Positions 30,271 to 39,354 of a stretch of 64,000 nt of DNA are shown here, piece by piece. The position numbers were made by a program, and so were the translations under genes. The stretch is from Erwinia sp. E602 (GTDB taxonomy: Bacteria > Pseudomonadota > Gammaproteobacteria > Enterobacterales > Enterobacteriaceae). Position 1 is the stretch's first letter, and every line of letters starts with the position of its first letter. The notes beneath the pieces were generated by a model. It was not told the origin of the DNA, ran no database searches, and was given only the letters and a program-made list of their open reading frames with translations. The stretch spans positions 1,488,001 to 1,552,000 of the forward strand of contig NZ_CP046582.1 of the NCBI RefSeq assembly GCF_018141005.1. The letters are read 5' to 3'.

Positions 30271-32328
30271 ATGGAAAATGTGACCAGTTATTTGTGTGGC
30301 ATCTGGGCGTTCGGTAAAGGCAACGCCCGCCGGTTTGACCATCCATTAAGCGGTGAAGCCGATTATCAACTGTGCAGCGCGGGGCTGCCCCTGGCGGAAG
30401 GCCTGGCTTACGGGCGTTTGCACGGTGGCCAGGCGCTGGCAGCGATGACTTTTCTGCAGCGTGGGCAGATGCTGAAGGCACTGGCAAAATTTTTGCTGGC
30501 CAACAAAGAGCGCCTCTATGCCCTTTCGGCCCGCACCGGGGCCAGCCGCCGCGATGGCTGGGTGGATATTGAGGGCGGCATCGGTACGCTGTTTACCTAT
30601 GCCAGCCTCGCCGGTCGCGAACTGCCGGAGGACACGCTGTGGCTGGAAGACGACGCTATCCCGTTGTCAAAACAGGGGCAGTTTGTTGCCCGGCATCTGC
30701 TGAGCAGCCGTCAGGGCGTGGCGCTGCATATCAACGCTTTTAACTTTCCCTGCTGGGGGATGCTGGAGAAACTGGCCCCCTGCTGGCTGGCCGGGATGCC
30801 GGCGATCGTCAAGCCTGCCAGTACCTCGGCACCGCTGGCGCAGGGTCTGGTCAGGCTGATTACCGACAGCGGGCTGGTGCCGGAGGGGGCGCTGCAGCTG
30901 ATCTGCGGTGAGGTGGGGGACCTGCTCAGCCATCTCGATTATCAGGATGTGGTCACGTTTACCGGGTCGGCGCAGACCGGCAGGCAACTGCGGGCTCACC
31001 CTGGCCTGCTGGCGAAATCCATTCCGTTCAGTATGGAGACGGATTCGCTGAACTGTTGCATCCTCGGCGATGACGTGACGCCAAAAATGGCTGAATTCTC
31101 ACTATTTATTGACGAAGTCGTACGCGAAATGACCAGTAAGGCTGGTCAGAAATGTACCGCTGTCCGCCGCATTCTGGTGCCTGAAACGCAGCTGCCAGCG
31201 GTACAGCAGGCGCTGTCTGAGGCGCTGGCTGCGGTGGTGGTGGGTGACCCGGCGCTACCCGGGGTCAGCATGGGCGCGCTGGCCAGCCACGCCCAGCGTG
31301 AGGCGGTGCAGCAGCAGGTTGACCGGCTGCTGAGTAGCGGCTGCGAGGCGTTGTGTGGCGGTTCGCTGGCGCAACTGGAGCTGAGCGAGGGCAGCAACCC
31401 GGCGGGTGCCTTTTACCCGCCCACCCTGCTGCTGTGCCGTGACCCGCTGCACAACGAGGCAGTACACGGTGTGGAGGCGTTCGGCCCGGTGGCCACGCTG
31501 ATGAGTTACGCCAGCCGTGAACAGGCGATTTCGCTGGCGCTGATGGGCCAGGGCAGCCTGGTGGCGACGCTGGTCACCGCCGATCCGGCGCTGGCGGCAC
31601 AGACAGTACGGGCTGTCGCCTGTGCCCACGGCCGCCTGCTGGTACTGGACGCGGCGGCAGCGGCAGAGTCCACCGGCCATGGCTCGCCGTTACCACAACT
31701 TGTTCACGGCGGACCGGGGCGCGCCGGCGGTGGCGAGGAGCTGGGCGGGCTGCGGGCGGTCAAACACTATATGCAGCGCACCGCCGTGCAGGGCAGCCCA
31801 TTGATGCTGGCGGCGGTGGGCGGCCAGTGGCTGCGCGGCGCGCCGCTGCACACCGACCACCGCCACCCGTTCCGCAAGCATTTTGATGAGCTGCATCCGG
31901 GCGACGGCGTGCTGACCGCCCGGCGCACCATCACCGAGGCGGATATCGTCAGTTTTGCCAACCTGAGCGGTGACCGCTTCTACGCTCACACCGATGCCAT
32001 CGCCGCCGCGCAGTCGCTGTTTGGTGAGCGGGTGGCACACGGCTACTTTGTGGTTGCCGCCGCCGCCGGGCTGTTTGTCGATGCCGGGGTCGGTCCGGTG
32101 CTGGCCAACTACGGGCTGGAAGCGCTGCGCTTTACCCATCCGGTTAAAATCGGCGATACCCTGCAGGCGCAGCTGACCTGCCTGAGCAAGAGAAGAAAAG
32201 CCCCAAAAACGGACGAGCCGCCCTGTGGCGTGGTGGAGTGGGACGTACAGGTCTTTAACCAGCACCAGCAGCACGTCGCGCTTTACCGCATCCTCACTCT
32301 GGTGGCGCAGCGGGTGCCGTTGGCCTGA
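30271..32328 (+). CDS. paaZ: Bifunctional oxepin-CoA hydrolase / 3-oxo-5,6-dehydrosuberyl-CoA dehydrogenase PaaZ
   Basis: This 685-aa ring-opening enzyme has two domains. The N-terminal aldehyde dehydrogenase domain (about 1-525) keeps E256 in [10 protein letters not shown] and the catalytic C295 in [10 protein letters not shown]. The C-terminal MaoC-like (R)-hydratase domain (about 535-680) keeps D568 and H573 in [12 protein letters not shown]. Both activities therefore look intact. That argues against the aldehyde-accumulating type used in tropone-sulfur antibiotic producers. The GGAGGAAG ribosome site is strong. It is divergent from paaABCDEGKX and followed by yfaY after 81 bp. Confidence 0.95.
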   Translation: MENVTSYLCGIWAFGKGNARRFDHPLSGEADYQLCSAGLPLAEGLAYGRLHGGQALAAMTFLQRGQMLKALAKFLLANKERLYALSARTGASRRDGWVDIEGGIGTLFTYASLAGRELPEDTLWLEDDAIPLSKQGQFVARHLLSSRQGVALHINAFNFPCWGMLEKLAPCWLAGMPAIVKPASTSAPLAQGLVRLITDSGLVPEGALQLICGEVGDLLSHLDYQDVVTFTGSAQTGRQLRAHPGLLAKSIPFSMETDSLNCCILGDDVTPKMAEFSLFIDEVVREMTSKAGQKCTAVRRILVPETQLPAVQQALSEALAAVVVGDPALPGVSMGALASHAQREAVQQQVDRLLSSGCEALCGGSLAQLELSEGSNPAGAFYPPTLLLCRDPLHNEAVHGVEAFGPVATLMSYASREQAISLALMGQGSLVATLVTADPALAAQTVRAVACAHGRLLVLDAAAAAESTGHGSPLPQLVHGGPGRAGGGEELGGLRAVKHYMQRTAVQGSPLMLAAVGGQWLRGAPLHTDHRHPFRKHFDELHPGDGVLTARRTITEADIVSFANLSGDRFYAHTDAIAAAQSLFGERVAHGYFVVAAAAGLFVDAGVGPVLANYGLEALRFTHPVKIGDTLQAQLTCLSKRRKAPKTDEPPCGVVEWDVQVFNQHQQHVALYRILTLVAQRVPLA

Positions 32329-32409
32329 GTCGCTTTAATTGCACAGTAGCCATTGTTTTTCTCCTGAGCTGTTCTTAAAGTGAAAAAAACGACCCTACCG
32401 GAGAAAACA

Positions 32410-33603
32410 ATGATCAGAGTGGAAATGCTCGCTACGGGTGACGAAGTCCTGCACGGGCAGATCGTCGATACCAATGCCGCCTGGCTGGCCGCGCTGCTGT
32501 TTGAGCACGGCCTGCCGATGACCAGCCGCCAGACGGTGGGCGACAGCCTGCCGGAGCTGGTGCAGGTGCTGACCGAACGCAGCAAGGTCGCCGACGTGCT
32601 GATCGTCAACGGTGGCCTCGGCCCGACCAGCGACGACCTCAGCGCACTGGCCGCCGCCACGGCGGCAGGCGTTCCACTGCAAATTCACGCCGAATGGCTG
32701 GCAAAAATGGAGGCGTTCTTTGCCAGCCGGGGCAAGGTGATGGCACCGAGCAACCGCAAACAGGCTGAAATCCCCCTTGGTGCTGAGATGATCGATAACC
32801 CGGTTGGCACCGCCTGTGGCTTTGCGATTGAGCTGAACCGCTGCTGGATCTTCTTCACCCCGGGCGTACCGTCGGAATACAAGGTCATGGTCACCGATCA
32901 GATCCTGCCGCGCCTGAAAGCGCGCTTTAAGCTGCCCGAGCCGCCGCTGTGCCTGCGCATGACCACCTTTGGCCGGGGCGAAAGCGACCTGGCCTCAGAA
33001 ATCGAAGCACTGGCGCTGCCGGAAGGGCTGGTGATGGGCTACCGCGCATCGATGCCGATCATCGAACTGAAGCTGAACGGCCCGGCGTCAAGACTGGCCG
33101 AGATGGAAGCATTCTGGCAACAGGTACGCGAACTGGCCGGCGACAGCGTCATTTTTGAAGGCTTCGAAACGCTGCCGGAACAGCTGGCGCGCCGTCTGCA
33201 TGAACGCGATTTGCGCCTGAGCGTCAGCGAGCAGTTTACCGCCGGCCTGCTGCAGTGGCAGCTGGCCTCCGGCGGCAGCGAACTGGCCGCAGGTAACATC
33301 CTGCCCACCCAGCCGGAAACGCTGGCCGAACTGGCCGCCCGCGCAGAGCAGCTGGCGCTGGAAAGCGGTGCCGAACTGGGGCTGGTGGTCGGCGGCATCC
33401 ATGACGACTTACTGGGTTTTGCGCTGCACACCCCGCAGGGGACACACGCGCAGAAAGTGCGCTTCAACGTCAGCCGGTACGCTCTGAAAGCGCGACAGGA
33501 CATGGTCGCCATGCTGGCGATGAACATGCTGCGCCGCTGGCTGAACGAACAAAGCGTCACCACCGGCCACGGCTGGATCGACGTGGTGGAAACGCTCTCA
33601 TAG
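32410..33603 (+). CDS. yfaY: CinA-family protein YfaY (NMN deamidase-related)
   Basis: This 397-aa protein matches E. coli YfaY. The N-terminal molybdopterin-binding-like (CinA/COG1058) domain covers about residues 1-170, with ATGDEVLHGQIVDTNAAWLA, VNGGLGPTSDDLSA and FFTPGVPSE. The C-terminal PncC-like domain (about 240-395) is degenerate, as it is in E. coli, so NMN deamidase activity is doubtful. The ATG at 32410 fits the E. coli N-terminus and has a GGAG site 7 bases upstream. The ten-codon upstream extension is unlikely. Confidence 0.9.
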   Translation: MIRVEMLATGDEVLHGQIVDTNAAWLAALLFEHGLPMTSRQTVGDSLPELVQVLTERSKVADVLIVNGGLGPTSDDLSALAAATAAGVPLQIHAEWLAKMEAFFASRGKVMAPSNRKQAEIPLGAEMIDNPVGTACGFAIELNRCWIFFTPGVPSEYKVMVTDQILPRLKARFKLPEPPLCLRMTTFGRGESDLASEIEALALPEGLVMGYRASMPIIELKLNGPASRLAEMEAFWQQVRELAGDSVIFEGFETLPEQLARRLHERDLRLSVSEQFTAGLLQWQLASGGSELAAGNILPTQPETLAELAARAEQLALESGAELGLVVGGIHDDLLGFALHTPQGTHAQKVRFNVSRYALKARQDMVAMLAMNMLRRWLNEQSVTTGHGWIDVVETLS

Positions 33604-33640
33604 TTAATGAATCATTGCTGAATGCTGATTTTTCCCTACA

Positions 33641-34149
33641 GACGACTCAGAACGTAAAGCGAAGGGAGCCTGTACACGGAGCAAAGCATCGCGGGCCAGG
33701 GAAGGCCCGCGCTGAGCTGTCAGGGATGACGTTTTTTGCGTCTTTGCGGAGTGTACAGGCTCCCTGAGCCGTGCACGGACTTAACGGTTTTCTCCAAAAG
33801 ACGACTCAGAACATAAAGCGATGGGAGCCTGTACACGGAGCAAAGCATCGCGGGCCAGGGAAGGCCCGCGCTGAGCCGTCAGGGATGACGTTTTTTGCGT
33901 CTTTGCGGAGTGTACAGGCTCCCTGAGCCGTGCACGGAGTTAACGGTTTTCTCCAAAAGACGACTCAGAACGTAAAGCGAAGGGAGCCTGTACACGGAGC
34001 AAAGCATCGCGGGCCAGGGAAGGCCCGCGCTGAGCTGTCAGGGACGACGTTTTTTGCGTCTTTGCGGAGTGTACAGGCTCCCTGAGCCGTGCACGGACTT
34101 AACGGTTTTCTCCAAAAGACGACTCAGAACATAAAGCGATGGGAGCCTG
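33641..34149. repeat. Tandem array of 159-bp hairpin-forming repeat (3 copies plus a 32-bp fragment)
   Basis: Units begin at 33641, 33800, 33959 and 34118, an exact 159-bp spacing. The fourth stops after about 32 bp. Each unit has long inverted arms (GGGAGCCTGTACAC and GTGTACAGGCTCCC, at 33664-33677 and 33751-33764 in unit 1), extended inward by CAAAG/CTTTG. Inside is a second hairpin, GCGGGCC with GGCCCGC. Units 1 and 3 share GTAAAGCGAAGGG, while units 2 and 4 share ATAAAGCGATGGG, so the array probably arose by duplication of a dimer. It contains no supported gene and fills the yfaY-yfaE gap. It is not an ERIC, REP or CRISPR repeat that I recognise. Confidence 0.95.
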
Positions 34150-34180
34150 CCAGGGTGCAGGCAGGCGACCTGAACCGCCC

Positions 34181-34441
34181 TCAGAGATCGATCTCAATAT
34201 CACCCTGCGGCCGACAACAGCAGGGTAAAATCTCCCCCGGCTGCACAAACGCCAGCGGCTTCTCAGCATAGCTCACCTGGCCCTTCAGCAACTGCACGCG
34301 ACAGGAACCGCAGTAACCTTCACGGCACTGATACTCCACGCAGATCTGCTGTGCTTCAAGCGTTGCCAGCAGGGAAGGGTGCTCACCCTGACACTCCAGC
34401 TGCGTACCCGAAGCACGCAGCGTAATCAACGAACGGGACAT
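34181..34441 (-). CDS. yfaE: Class I ribonucleotide reductase maintenance protein YfaE (2Fe-2S ferredoxin)
   Basis: This 86-aa plant-type ferredoxin matches E. coli YfaE. YfaE delivers electrons to NrdB to rebuild the diferric-tyrosyl radical cofactor. Cluster ligands lie in the YQCREGYCGSC segment (C39, C44, C47), with the fourth in ILPCCC at 74-76. It lies 12 bp downstream of nrdB on the same strand, so it belongs to the nrdAB-yfaE operon. The gene ends about 30 bp from the 159-bp repeat array. Confidence 0.94.
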   Translation of the reverse strand: MSRSLITLRASGTQLECQGEHPSLLATLEAQQICVEYQCREGYCGSCRVQLLKGQVSYAEKPLAFVQPGEILPCCCRPQGDIEIDL

Positions 34442-34453
34442 CGAACGGGCCGC

Positions 34454-35584
34454 TTACAGCTCGAAATCGCTGAGATCGTCGGTGTTCACTTCCGCATCGA
34501 TCTGGCCGACCAGATAAGAGCTCACTTCCACTTCCTGCGGTGCCACCTGCACGTTATCCGACACCAGCCACGAATTGATCCACGGAATCGGGTTAGAACG
34601 GGTTTTGAACGGCAGATCCAGCCCCACCGCATTCATACGAATGTTGGTAATGTACTCAATGTACTGCCACAAAATATCTTTGTTCAGGCCGATCATCGAA
34701 CCGCCGCTGAACAGATACTCCGCCCACTCTTTCTCCTGCTCGGCCGCCAGCACAAACAGGTCATAGCACTCCTGACGGCACTCGGCGGCGATCTCCGCCA
34801 TCTCCGGATCGTCTTCGCCGCTGCGCAGCAGGTTAAGCATATGCTGGGTGCCGGTCAGATGCAGGGCCTCATCACGGGCGATCAGCTTGATGATCTTGGC
34901 GTTACCCTCCATCAGCTCGCGCTCGGCAAACGCGAACGAACAGGCAAAGCTGACGTAGAAGCGGATCGCTTCCAGCGCGTTGACGCTCATCAGGCAGATA
35001 TAGAGCTGCTTCTTCAGCGCGCGCAGGTTAACGGTAACGGTCTTATCGCCCACCTGATGGGTACCTTCACCCAGCAGATGCCAGTAGCTGGTCATCTCGA
35101 TCAGATCGTCGTAGTAGCCGGAAATATCTTTGGCGCGCGACAGGATCTGCTCGTTGGTGACGATATCGTCAAACACCAGCGACGGATCGTTAACGATGTT
35201 GCGGATGATATGGGTGTAAGAGCGCGAATGAATGGTCTCAGAGAACGCCCAGGTCTCAATCCAGGTTTCCAGCTCCGGGATTGAAATCAGCGGCAGCAGC
35301 GCCACGTTCGGGCTGCGGCCCTGAATCGAATCCAGCAGGGTCTGGTACTTCAGATTGCTGATAAAGATGTGTTTTTCGTGGTCCGGCAGCGCCTGATAGT
35401 CGATGCGATCGCGGGAAACATCCACCTCTTCCGGACGCCAGAAGAACGACAGCTGTTTTTCGATCAGCTTTTCAAAAATGTCGTATTTCTGCTGATCGAA
35501 ACGGGCAACGTTAACCGACTGGCCGAAAAACATCGGCTCTTTCAGCTGGTCATTTTTATTCTGTGAAAACGTGGTGTAAGCCAT
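34454..35584 (-). CDS. nrdB: Ribonucleoside-diphosphate reductase 1 subunit beta NrdB
   Basis: This 376-aa class Ia R2 subunit houses the di-iron site and stable tyrosyl radical. Ligands D85, E116 and H119 and the radical tyrosine Y123 (mature numbering D84, E115, H118, Y122) are visible in PEEVD and [10 protein letters not shown]. The C-terminal tail is the peptide that docks to NrdA. Length is identical to E. coli. The 120-bp gap to nrdA contains a strong stem-loop. Confidence 0.97.
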   Translation of the reverse strand: MAYTTFSQNKNDQLKEPMFFGQSVNVARFDQQKYDIFEKLIEKQLSFFWRPEEVDVSRDRIDYQALPDHEKHIFISNLKYQTLLDSIQGRSPNVALLPLISIPELETWIETWAFSETIHSRSYTHIIRNIVNDPSLVFDDIVTNEQILSRAKDISGYYDDLIEMTSYWHLLGEGTHQVGDKTVTVNLRALKKQLYICLMSVNALEAIRFYVSFACSFAFAERELMEGNAKIIKLIARDEALHLTGTQHMLNLLRSGEDDPEMAEIAAECRQECYDLFVLAAEQEKEWAEYLFSGGSMIGLNKDILWQYIEYITNIRMNAVGLDLPFKTRSNPIPWINSWLVSDNVQVAPQEVEVSSYLVGQIDAEVNTDDLSDFEL

Positions 35585-35636
35585 CAGTAGTTCCAGTGTC
35601 TTGATGCCGGAAACGCCGGCCGGTATGAAAAGATAG

Positions 35637-35656
35637 CGGCCGGGAGAGCCCGGCCG
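35637..35656 (-). other. Stem-loop between nrdA and nrdB
   Basis: CGGCCGGG and CCCGGCCG form an 8-bp stem with a four-base loop in the nrdA-nrdB spacer. There is no T tract, so it is not a full terminator. It may set the relative yield of the two subunits through mRNA processing or stability. Confidence 0.55.
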
Positions 35657-35704
35657 ACGGTATCACGTACAGAGACCGGGTTGCCCCGGCCCTGTTCAGC
35701 TGTA

Positions 35705-37990
35705 TCAGATTTTGCAGGCGCCGCTTTCGCAGCCGTCATCCTGAATCGATGGCGCCAGGTCGTCCTGCGCATCTTCCGCGCCGTCGCGGGTGTTCTGATA
35801 GTACAGCGTTTTCACGCCGAACTTATAGGCGGTCAGCAGATCTTTCAGCAGCTGCTTCATCGGCACCTTACCGTTGGCAAAGCGCGTCGGGTCGTAGTTG
35901 GTGTTCGAAGAGATCGCCTGATCGATAAATTTCTGCATCAGGCCAACCAGCTGCAGATAGCCGTCGTTGTTCGGCATCTCCCACAGCAGCTCATACTGGT
36001 CTTTCAGGCGCTCATACTCCGGCACCACCTGACGCAGAATGCCGTCTTTAGACGCCTTAATGCTGATATGACCGCGCGGCGGCTCGATACCGTTGGTGGC
36101 GTTGGAGATCTGCGACGAAGTCTCAGACGGCATCAGCGCCGACAGCGTGGAGTTACGCAGGCCGTGGGTTTTGATTGACTCACGCAGCGCTTCCCAGTCG
36201 AGGTGCAGCGGCTCGTTGCTGATCGCATCCAGATCTTTCTTGTAGGTGTCGATCGGCAGAATGCCCTGCGCATACGTGGTTTCGTTGAACCACGGGCAGG
36301 CACCCTGTTCGATCGCCAGATCGTTGGAGGCCTTCAGCAGCCAGTACTGGATCGCCTCGAAGGTTTTATGCGTCAGGTTATTGGCGCTGCCGTCGGAGTA
36401 ACGCACGCCGTTCTTCGCCAGGTAGTAGGCGAAGTTAATCACGCCAATACCTAAAGTACGGCGACCCATGGCACCGCGTTTGGCGGCCGGGATTGGATAA
36501 TCCTGATAGTCGAGCAGCGCGTCCAGCGCACGCACGGCGAGGGTGGCCAGCTCCTGCAGGTCGTCCAGGCTGTCGATGGCACCGAGGTTAAACGCCGACA
36601 GCGTACAGAGGGCGATTTCACCGTTCTCGTCGTTCACGTCCAGCAGCGGTTTAGTCGGCAGCGCAATTTCCAGACACAGGTTCGACTGGCGTACCGGCGC
36701 GATGCTTGGATCAAACGGGCTGTGGGTGTTGCAGTGGTCAACGTTCTGAATGTAGATACGACCGGTGGAGGCGCGCTCCTGCATCATCAGCGAGAACAGC
36801 TCAACCGCTTTGATACGCTGCTTACGGATGCTGTCGTCTTTTTCGTATTTGGTGTACAGGCGCTCAAACTCCGTCTGGTCGGCGAAGAAGGCGTCGTACA
36901 GGCCCGGCACGTCAGACGGGCTGAACAGGGTGATATCTTCGTTTTTCAGCAGGCGCTGATACATCAGCTTATTCAGCTGCACGCCGTAGTCCATATGGCG
37001 CACGCGGTTGCCTTCCACGCCACGGTTGTTTTTCAGCACCAGCAGGCTTTCCACTTCCAGATGCCACATCGGGTAGAACAGCGTGGCTGCCCCGCCGCGC
37101 ACGCCGCCCTGTGAACAGGACTTAACGGCGGTCTGGAAGTGTTTGTAGAACGGGATGCAGCCGGTATGGAAGGCTTCACCGCCGCGGATCGGGCTGCCCA
37201 GCGCGCGAATGCGGCCGGCGTTGATGCCGATACCGGCGCGCTGGGAAACGTACTTCACGATCGCACTGGAGGTGGCGTTAATCGAGTCCAGGCTGTCGCC
37301 GCACTCGATCAGCACGCAGGAGCTGAACTGGCGGGTCGGGGTACGCACGCCGGACATGATCGGCGTCGGCAGCGAGATTTTAAAGGTGGAGATCGCATCG
37401 TAGAAACGCTTAACGTAGCTCATGCGCGTATCGCGCGGGTAGCCGGAGAACAGGCAGGCGGCGACCAGGATGTAGAGGAACTGCGCGCTCTCGTAGATCT
37501 CACCGCTGACGCGGTTCTGCGCCAGATATTTGCCTTCCAGCTGCTTGACCGCGGCGTAGGAGAAATTCATATCGCGCCAGTGGTCGATAAAACCGTCCAT
37601 CTCGGCGAACTCTTCCACGCTGTAGTCTTCCAGCAGGTGACGGTCATATTTGCCCATATCGACCATGCGTTTCACCTGGTCAATCAGCGCCGGCGGCTCA
37701 AACTGGCCGTAGGCTTTTTTACGCAGGTGGAAGATCGCCAGGCGCGCGGCCATGTACTGGTAGTCCGGCGCGTCACGCGAGATCAGGTCGGCGGCAGACT
37801 TGATGATGGTTTCATGAATATCAGAGGTGCGGATGCCTTCATAGAACTGAATATGTGAACGCAGTTCAACCTGAGAGACGGAGACGTTTTGCAGCCCTTC
37901 GGCAGCCCAGTCGAGCACACGGTGGATTTTGTCGAGATCGATGCGTTCGGTGCGGCCGTCGCGTTTGGTTACAAGCAGACTCTGATTCAT
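35705..37990 (-). CDS. nrdA: Ribonucleoside-diphosphate reductase 1 subunit alpha NrdA
   Basis: This 761-aa class Ia R1 catalytic subunit is identical in length to E. coli NrdA. An N-terminal ATP-cone (about 5-95) gives dATP control of overall activity. The 10-stranded barrel carries the active-site cysteines, and the C-terminal pair in DDGCESGACKI (C754 and C759) relays reducing power from thioredoxin or glutaredoxin. Upstream DnaA and NrdR boxes point to replication- and deoxynucleotide-linked control. Confidence 0.97.
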   Translation of the reverse strand: MNQSLLVTKRDGRTERIDLDKIHRVLDWAAEGLQNVSVSQVELRSHIQFYEGIRTSDIHETIIKSAADLISRDAPDYQYMAARLAIFHLRKKAYGQFEPPALIDQVKRMVDMGKYDRHLLEDYSVEEFAEMDGFIDHWRDMNFSYAAVKQLEGKYLAQNRVSGEIYESAQFLYILVAACLFSGYPRDTRMSYVKRFYDAISTFKISLPTPIMSGVRTPTRQFSSCVLIECGDSLDSINATSSAIVKYVSQRAGIGINAGRIRALGSPIRGGEAFHTGCIPFYKHFQTAVKSCSQGGVRGGAATLFYPMWHLEVESLLVLKNNRGVEGNRVRHMDYGVQLNKLMYQRLLKNEDITLFSPSDVPGLYDAFFADQTEFERLYTKYEKDDSIRKQRIKAVELFSLMMQERASTGRIYIQNVDHCNTHSPFDPSIAPVRQSNLCLEIALPTKPLLDVNDENGEIALCTLSAFNLGAIDSLDDLQELATLAVRALDALLDYQDYPIPAAKRGAMGRRTLGIGVINFAYYLAKNGVRYSDGSANNLTHKTFEAIQYWLLKASNDLAIEQGACPWFNETTYAQGILPIDTYKKDLDAISNEPLHLDWEALRESIKTHGLRNSTLSALMPSETSSQISNATNGIEPPRGHISIKASKDGILRQVVPEYERLKDQYELLWEMPNNDGYLQLVGLMQKFIDQAISSNTNYDPTRFANGKVPMKQLLKDLLTAYKFGVKTLYYQNTRDGAEDAQDDLAPSIQDDGCESGACKI

Positions 37991-38030
37991 GTCGCGTTTT
38001 ACCTGTCCTTATAGCAAATAATCCCCACGT

Positions 38031-38039
38031 TTATACACA
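38031..38039. promoter_or_regulatory. DnaA box upstream of nrdA
   Basis: TTATACACA matches the DnaA consensus TTATNCACA exactly and lies 41 bp before the nrdA start. A second box lies 22 bp further upstream. DnaA control of nrdAB is established in E. coli. Confidence 0.7.
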
Positions 38040-38061
38040 GCCTGCTCATTGTGAGTAACTC

Positions 38062-38070
38062 TGTGGATAA
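38062..38070. promoter_or_regulatory. Second DnaA box upstream of nrdA
   Basis: TGTGGATAA is the exact complement of the strongest DnaA box, TTATCCACA. It lies in opposite orientation to the box at 38031-38039 and directly abuts the first NrdR-like box. Confidence 0.72.
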
Positions 38071-38118
38071 ACACTATATGTAGGGGTTGGAAGAAGTTGT
38101 TGTCACTAGATGGGGCAT
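38071..38118. promoter_or_regulatory. Pair of NrdR-like boxes upstream of nrdA
   Basis: ACACTATATGTAGGGG (38071-38086) and a weaker TCACTAGATGGGGCAT (38103-38118) resemble NrdR boxes. Their 32-bp offset is three helical turns, which is the usual spacing. NrdR represses ribonucleotide reductase genes when dATP is high. Identification rests on motif similarity and context. Confidence 0.55.
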
Positions 38119-38396
38119 ATTTTAGGGTTTTCCCCATGCTTAACAAGGCTTGATTTTCGCAGGGTTTTGAGGGCGGGTGACGGGGTTTTTGGCTAAGTCC
38201 GCGTATCTAAAGGCTCCAGGTTGATGTCAATGGGCAGAGAATTATTTTGCATAAAAAGTTCGATCGCGGAATTCTTGCGCATTCTTTGCGAATCGACTAA
38301 AGGGACGGCAAAAGCCAGCATATCCGTGTGGTGAGCGGGCAGGGCGCCAGCAGGGTAAACAGGTTCGCCCTGCTAACCGGCGTCGGCAGGGCGGCG
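38119..38396. other. nrdA-ubiG intergenic region, no gene seen
   Basis: This 280-bp stretch lies between the nrdA control region and the ubiG terminator. Both neighbours are minus-strand genes, so it is upstream sequence for nrdA. It probably contains the nrdA promoter and further activator sites. No ORF or conserved RNA was recognised. Confidence 0.45.
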
Positions 38397-38425
38397 AAAT
38401 AAACGGGCGGAAGGATCCGCCCGCC
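38397..38425 (-). terminator. Rho-independent terminator of ubiG
   Basis: On the minus strand, GGCGGGCGG and CCGCCCG pair around an ATCCTT loop and are followed by TTTATTT. It begins a few bases beyond the ubiG stop. Confidence 0.75.
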
Positions 38426-38430
38426 GCGGG

Positions 38431-39162
38431 TTAATCCGCCAGTTCGCGGTGGGTGTGCACCATGTAGTTGACGTCGACGCCGGGGGCCAGCTTAAAGTGG
38501 TTAGTCAGCGGGTTGTAGTGCAGGCCGATGATATGGCGCTCGCGCAGCGGCGTTTCATCCACCCAGTTCAGCAGCTCGCCGGGGCGGATAAATTTCTTAA
38601 TATCGTGGGTGCCGCGCGGCACCATGCGCAGCACGTACTCCGCGCCGATAATCGCCATCAGCCACGCCTTGCTGTTACGGTTAATGGTGGAGAAAAACAC
38701 CTCGCCGCCGGGCTTTACCAGCCGCGCGCAGGCGTGCACCACCGAACGCGGGTCCGGCACGTGCTCCAGCATCTCCATACAGGTCACCACGTCGTACTGG
38801 CCGGCGAACTGCTCCGCGTGCTCTTCGACGGTTTGCTGCACGTAGTCGATGCTGACGCCGCTCTCCAGGGCGTGCAGGCGCGCCACCTGCAGCGGTTCGG
38901 CCCCCATATCCAGCCCGGTGACGTTGGCCCCTTCACGCGCCATGCTCTCGGCGAGGATGCCGCCGCCGCAGCCGACGTCGAGGATCTTCTTACCAAACAG
39001 CCCACCCGAATGCTGGCCAATCCAGCCGAGGCGCAGCGGGTTGATACGGTGCAGGGGCTTAAATTCCCCCTCCAGATCCCACCAGCGTGAGGCCACCGCC
39101 TCAAATTTTGCGATCTCGCTGGCGTCTACGTTGGCGCCAGCCGGGTGTTTTTCCGTCGTCAT
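38431..39162 (-). CDS. ubiG: Ubiquinone biosynthesis O-methyltransferase UbiG
   Basis: This 243-aa class I SAM-dependent methyltransferase performs both O-methylations in ubiquinone synthesis. The SAM motif [15 protein letters not shown] lies near residue 62, with [13 protein letters not shown] near 125. The amphipathic region [14 protein letters not shown] ([16 protein letters not shown]) associates with the membrane. I chose the ATG at 39162, which gives an E. coli-like N-terminus ([16 protein letters not shown]). The longer 285-codon frame adds an improbable basic leader. It is divergent from gyrA. Confidence 0.94.
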   Translation of the reverse strand: MTTEKHPAGANVDASEIAKFEAVASRWWDLEGEFKPLHRINPLRLGWIGQHSGGLFGKKILDVGCGGGILAESMAREGANVTGLDMGAEPLQVARLHALESGVSIDYVQQTVEEHAEQFAGQYDVVTCMEMLEHVPDPRSVVHACARLVKPGGEVFFSTINRNSKAWLMAIIGAEYVLRMVPRGTHDIKKFIRPGELLNWVDETPLRERHIIGLHYNPLTNHFKLAPGVDVNYMVHTHRELAD

Positions 39163-39280
39163 TCGGTTCTTACTCCTGCCAAAATTTGCTGAAGTATACA
39201 TCTTTCCACGCGGCGGTGGGCGGCGCAACGCCAGCCACCCGGCCGGGAATGCAATAAAGCGGCCAAACCGCCGCTTTCCG

Positions 39281-39309
39281 TTCACCACCTGGACGCATTG
39301 TGATATACT
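39281..39309 (+). promoter_or_regulatory. Probable gyrA promoter
   Basis: TTCACC and TATACT are separated by exactly 17 bp, and TG one base before the -10 makes it an extended -10 promoter. The -10 ends about 46 bp before the gyrA ATG. GyrA promoters are typically induced by DNA relaxation. Confidence 0.6.
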
Positions 39310-39354
39310 TTCGCACCTTTGAATCCGGGAATTAACAGTAAGGAAAGCGCCTCC

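Noticed and set aside
30271..32328. PaaZ considered as an aldehyde-dehydrogenase-deficient type that would feed tropone or tropolone antibiotics
   Set aside because: E256 and C295 of the dehydrogenase site and the hydratase D568/H573 are all present, and no tda-like genes lie nearby.
33641..34149. The 159-bp array considered as a CRISPR array
   Set aside because: Units are contiguous, long and almost identical throughout, with no unique spacers and no cas genes.
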